DNA from: CAVTLG01 sp963735495
GTDB taxonomy: Bacteria > Chloroflexota > Ktedonobacteria > Ktedonobacterales > Ktedonobacteraceae
NCBI GenBank assembly: GCA_963735495.1
Contig: CAVTLG010000009.1
Location: 248,001-312,000 of the forward strand
Length of the DNA: 64,000 nt
Direction: 5' to 3'
Position numbers and translations under genes: made by a program. Under the pieces are notes generated by a model that was not told the origin of the DNA, searched no databases, and saw nothing but the letters and a program-made list of their open reading frames with translations. Each line of letters begins with the position of its first letter. The first letter of the stretch is position 1. Positions 61,951-64,000 of the stretch are shown here, piece by piece.

Positions 61951-63330
61951 ATGACTCTTCTGGCTCCATCTGAACGCCTTGAACCTGTCCTGGCCTGGAT
62001 TGAAGCGCATGCAGAGGACGCTATTGCTACCTTGCAGCACTTCTGTCGCCAGCCGAGCATCTCCGCGCAGAATCAGGGGATGGACACGATGGCCGCGCTG
62101 GTGGCGGATCACCTGCGTGAACTGGGTGCCGAGACAGCGCTCGTCTCGACGCAAGGTTTTCCCGTCGTAGTAGGGCGTTGCGCAGGCGATAGTGCGCGTC
62201 GTCTCGCCATCTATAATCACTACGACGTCCAGCCACCGGAGCCATTGGAGTCCTGGAGTGCGCCACCTTTTGCCGCGACCATTCGTGATGGTTGTCTCTA
62301 TGCGCGCGGAGTCGCTGACAACAAGGGCAACCTCGTTGCTCGTCTCTGGGCGGCGCGGGCCTGGCGTGCGGTGTATGGCGCGCTCCCGTGTAGTGTCACC
62401 TTCATCGTTGAAGGCGAAGAGGAGATCGGCAGTCCAAGTCTGGGTGATTTTGCCGCCGCCCATCAGGATCTGTTGCGCGCGGATGGCTGTCTGTGGGAAA
62501 CGGGATACCGCGATGAGCAGGGCACCATCACAATCACAGCCGGACTAAAAGGGCTGTTGAGCGTAGAACTGCACGTGCAGAGCGTTGCTCACGACCTGCA
62601 CTCCAGCAATGCCCCACTTGCTCCAAATGCCGCCTGGCGTCTCATCGAAGCTCTTGAGACGCTGCATGAGCCGTCGGGGCGTGTACGCATTCCCGGCTTC
62701 TACGCCGCCGTCCGACCGCCTACCGCAACGGAGCATAGCCTGATCGCGCGTTTCCCAATGGATACAGAGGCTTTGCGCCAGAGCTGGCAAGTTGCTCGTC
62801 TGCTGGGACCCGGCAACGATCCGGTTGCTCTGACCGAGCACCTCTTGTACTCGCCGACCTGCAACATTGGTGGGCTGTGGAGTGGGTATATAGGTGCGGG
62901 TAGCAAGACGGTGTTACCGGCGACGGCAGGCGCGAAGCTTGATTTTCGTCTCGTCCCGGACCAGAAGCCCGAGGACATTCTGCAACTCCTGCGCAGTCAC
63001 CTGGCCGAGCAGGGTTTCGCCGATGTAGAGGTAGTGGAGCTGGCCTCGCCATCGTATCCGGCCCAGAGTTCGCTTGAGACGCCCCTGGTTGAGACGCTCG
63101 CCCGCTCGGCGCGCTACGTGTATGGAAATGAGCCACATATGCTGCCGCGTCGGGCGGGTTCAGGTCCCATGGAAGAACTCTGTCAGCGCTATGGCATGCC
63201 AGTCGCCAATGGAGCCGGGGTGGGCTATGCGGGTTCACGTGTGCACGCTCCCGACGAAAACATCCGGCTGGCAGACTTTCTGCTGAACATCAAACTCATC
63301 GCTGTGCTGCTGGCCGAGTTCGCTGCGTAG
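61951..63330 (+). CDS. M20-family dipeptidase/metallopeptidase
   Basis: 459 residues. Zinc-site motifs: IYNHYDVQPPEP (first His/Asp), YARGVADNKGNL (bridging Asp), EGEEEIGS (catalytic Glu and ligand). SSNAPLAPNAAWRL and the C-terminal RAGSGPMEEL and GSRVHAPDEN are typical of carnosinase-like M20 enzymes. Cleaves short peptides in the cytoplasm. ATG 61951 has GAAAGGA upstream. Not obviously linked to the exporter. Confidence 0.92.
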   Translation: MTLLAPSERLEPVLAWIEAHAEDAIATLQHFCRQPSISAQNQGMDTMAALVADHLRELGAETALVSTQGFPVVVGRCAGDSARRLAIYNHYDVQPPEPLESWSAPPFAATIRDGCLYARGVADNKGNLVARLWAARAWRAVYGALPCSVTFIVEGEEEIGSPSLGDFAAAHQDLLRADGCLWETGYRDEQGTITITAGLKGLLSVELHVQSVAHDLHSSNAPLAPNAAWRLIEALETLHEPSGRVRIPGFYAAVRPPTATEHSLIARFPMDTEALRQSWQVARLLGPGNDPVALTEHLLYSPTCNIGGLWSGYIGAGSKTVLPATAGAKLDFRLVPDQKPEDILQLLRSHLAEQGFADVEVVELASPSYPAQSSLETPLVETLARSARYVYGNEPHMLPRRAGSGPMEELCQRYGMPVANGAGVGYAGSRVHAPDENIRLADFLLNIKLIAVLLAEFAA

Positions 63331-63387
63331 TACACAGCACAAAGGCATTTGCTGATCCCTCTCAACTTTTTGCAAAGTAGCCGTAAG

Positions 63388-64000
63388 CTAGCTATTCTGG
63401 GCATGTTGTGCCTCGATCCAGGTCGTGATGAGCTGGCGGGCGAGGCTCAATGGTGGTGGCATTTCTGGTAATGCATCCACGCGAAACCAGGCTGCATCGT
63501 CGATCTCTTGTTGATCGGGATGGATTTCACCTCCCGCGTAGCGAGCAGTAAAGCCAACCATCAGTTGGTGTGGAAAGGGCCAGGGTTGGCTCTTCACGTA
63601 TGTAACCTCCGTGACCTCCACGCCAACCTCTTCGTATATCTCACGTTGCACACACTCCTCCAGCGTTTCGCCGGGTTCCACGAAGCCCGCGACGCAGCTA
63701 TAGCGCTTGCCCCAGCCCGGTTTATGCGCCAACAGTATACGGTCGTCATCATGGATAAGCACGAGAATGGCAGGCGTTACAGGCGGATAACTGCTATAGC
63801 CACAATTGGGACACATGCGACCCCATGAGCCAGCTATCGACTCGGTCGCATGGGCACATACGGGACAATAGTGGCTGGTATGCTGCCAGAGTAAGAGTTC
63901 CGAAGCATAGCCGATGAGAAAACTGGTGCGATCATCGAGTTGACCCAAAAGTTCGCGCTGTGTTAACGCGCGCCATCCAGTTGGGAGCGGAAAATCCTGA
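63388..64000 (-). CDS. NudC-type NADH pyrophosphatase / RNA decapping Nudix protein (partial)
   Basis: Nudix hydrolase. The frame stays open to the right edge (WRALTQRELLGQLDD before the TTG at 63948), so the N-terminus is missing. A zinc ribbon (YCPVCAHAT, MCPNCGYSSYP) precedes the Nudix box GFVEPGETLEECVQREIYEE and the NudC signature SQPWPFPHQLM. Such enzymes hydrolyse NADH and remove NAD caps from RNA. C-terminus complete. Confidence 0.92.
   Translation of the reverse strand, partial: QDFPLPTGWRALTQRELLGQLDDRTSFLIGYASELLLWQHTSHYCPVCAHATESIAGSWGRMCPNCGYSSYPPVTPAILVLIHDDDRILLAHKPGWGKRYSCVAGFVEPGETLEECVQREIYEEVGVEVTEVTYVKSQPWPFPHQLMVGFTARYAGGEIHPDQQEIDDAAWFRVDALPEMPPPLSLARQLITTWIEAQHAQNS

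Overview
The window looks like a stretch of a Ktedonobacteria-type Chloroflexota chromosome. The assignment is an inference from several traits: moderate GC with many GTG/TTG starts and AGGAGG-type ribosome sites, several Ser/Thr kinases and large STAND/NACHT NTPases with WD40, TPR or HEAT repeats, a one-protein double-ATPase ECF transporter, BNR-repeat lipoproteins and a secreted sedolisin. No rRNA, tRNA, insertion sequence or CRISPR array was recognised.

Left part (1-11,850): a kinase gene runs off the left edge. Then come a well-formed promoter and a T-box leader whose features point to arginine tRNA. They sit upstream of a long operon: argC, argB, a HisZ/HisS-like gene broken by a single-base shift, hisG, an unusual HAD phosphatase-APH kinase fusion, hisH, hisA, hisF and an extended hisIE. 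Arginine and histidine synthesis are therefore transcriptionally chained, and the HAD fusion may supply histidinol-phosphate phosphatase or something unknown. hisB, hisC and hisD are absent.

Middle part (11,850-43,320): an orphan sensor kinase, a sedolisin protease, a complete preQ1 set (queF, queC, queD, queE, folE), adenosine deaminase, an ECF transporter T/AA pair, two decayed genes, a HTH protein, a STAND-TPR NTPase, a BNR lipoprotein, a GH3/membrane protein/flippase operon on the minus strand, and a 1764-residue membrane NACHT-HEAT-coiled-coil protein followed by a Ser/Thr kinase with WD40 repeats. After the kinase lies a non-coding block of 7-bp iterations, two 58-bp direct repeats and a very AT-rich element. 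A sugar epimerase and a threonine aldolase follow.

Right part (43,500-59,420): a type III-D-like CRISPR effector locus. A two-domain Csx3 fused to a P-loop ATPase diverges, with only 42 bp between start codons, from a CARF-HTH regulator. After the regulator come a HD-less Cas10 with GGDD (one frameshift), a RAMP protein, Csx10 (one frameshift), two small helical proteins, two Csm3-like Cas7 proteins, a Csx19-like protein and a large RAMP protein. A C-terminal fragment of a second copy of that large RAMP protein lies behind csx3. An unknown 457-residue protein and a methyltransferase separate this block from cas6. There are no adaptation genes and no array here, so crRNAs must come from elsewhere. 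The inferred logic is: target RNA, Cas10 cyclic oligoadenylate, CARF-HTH transcriptional response, Csx3 signal removal.

Right edge (59,550-64,000): a truncated methyltransferase whose end has become a near-consensus promoter for a MarR-DrrA-DrrB efflux operon, an M20 peptidase, and a NudC-type Nudix hydrolase that runs off the right edge.
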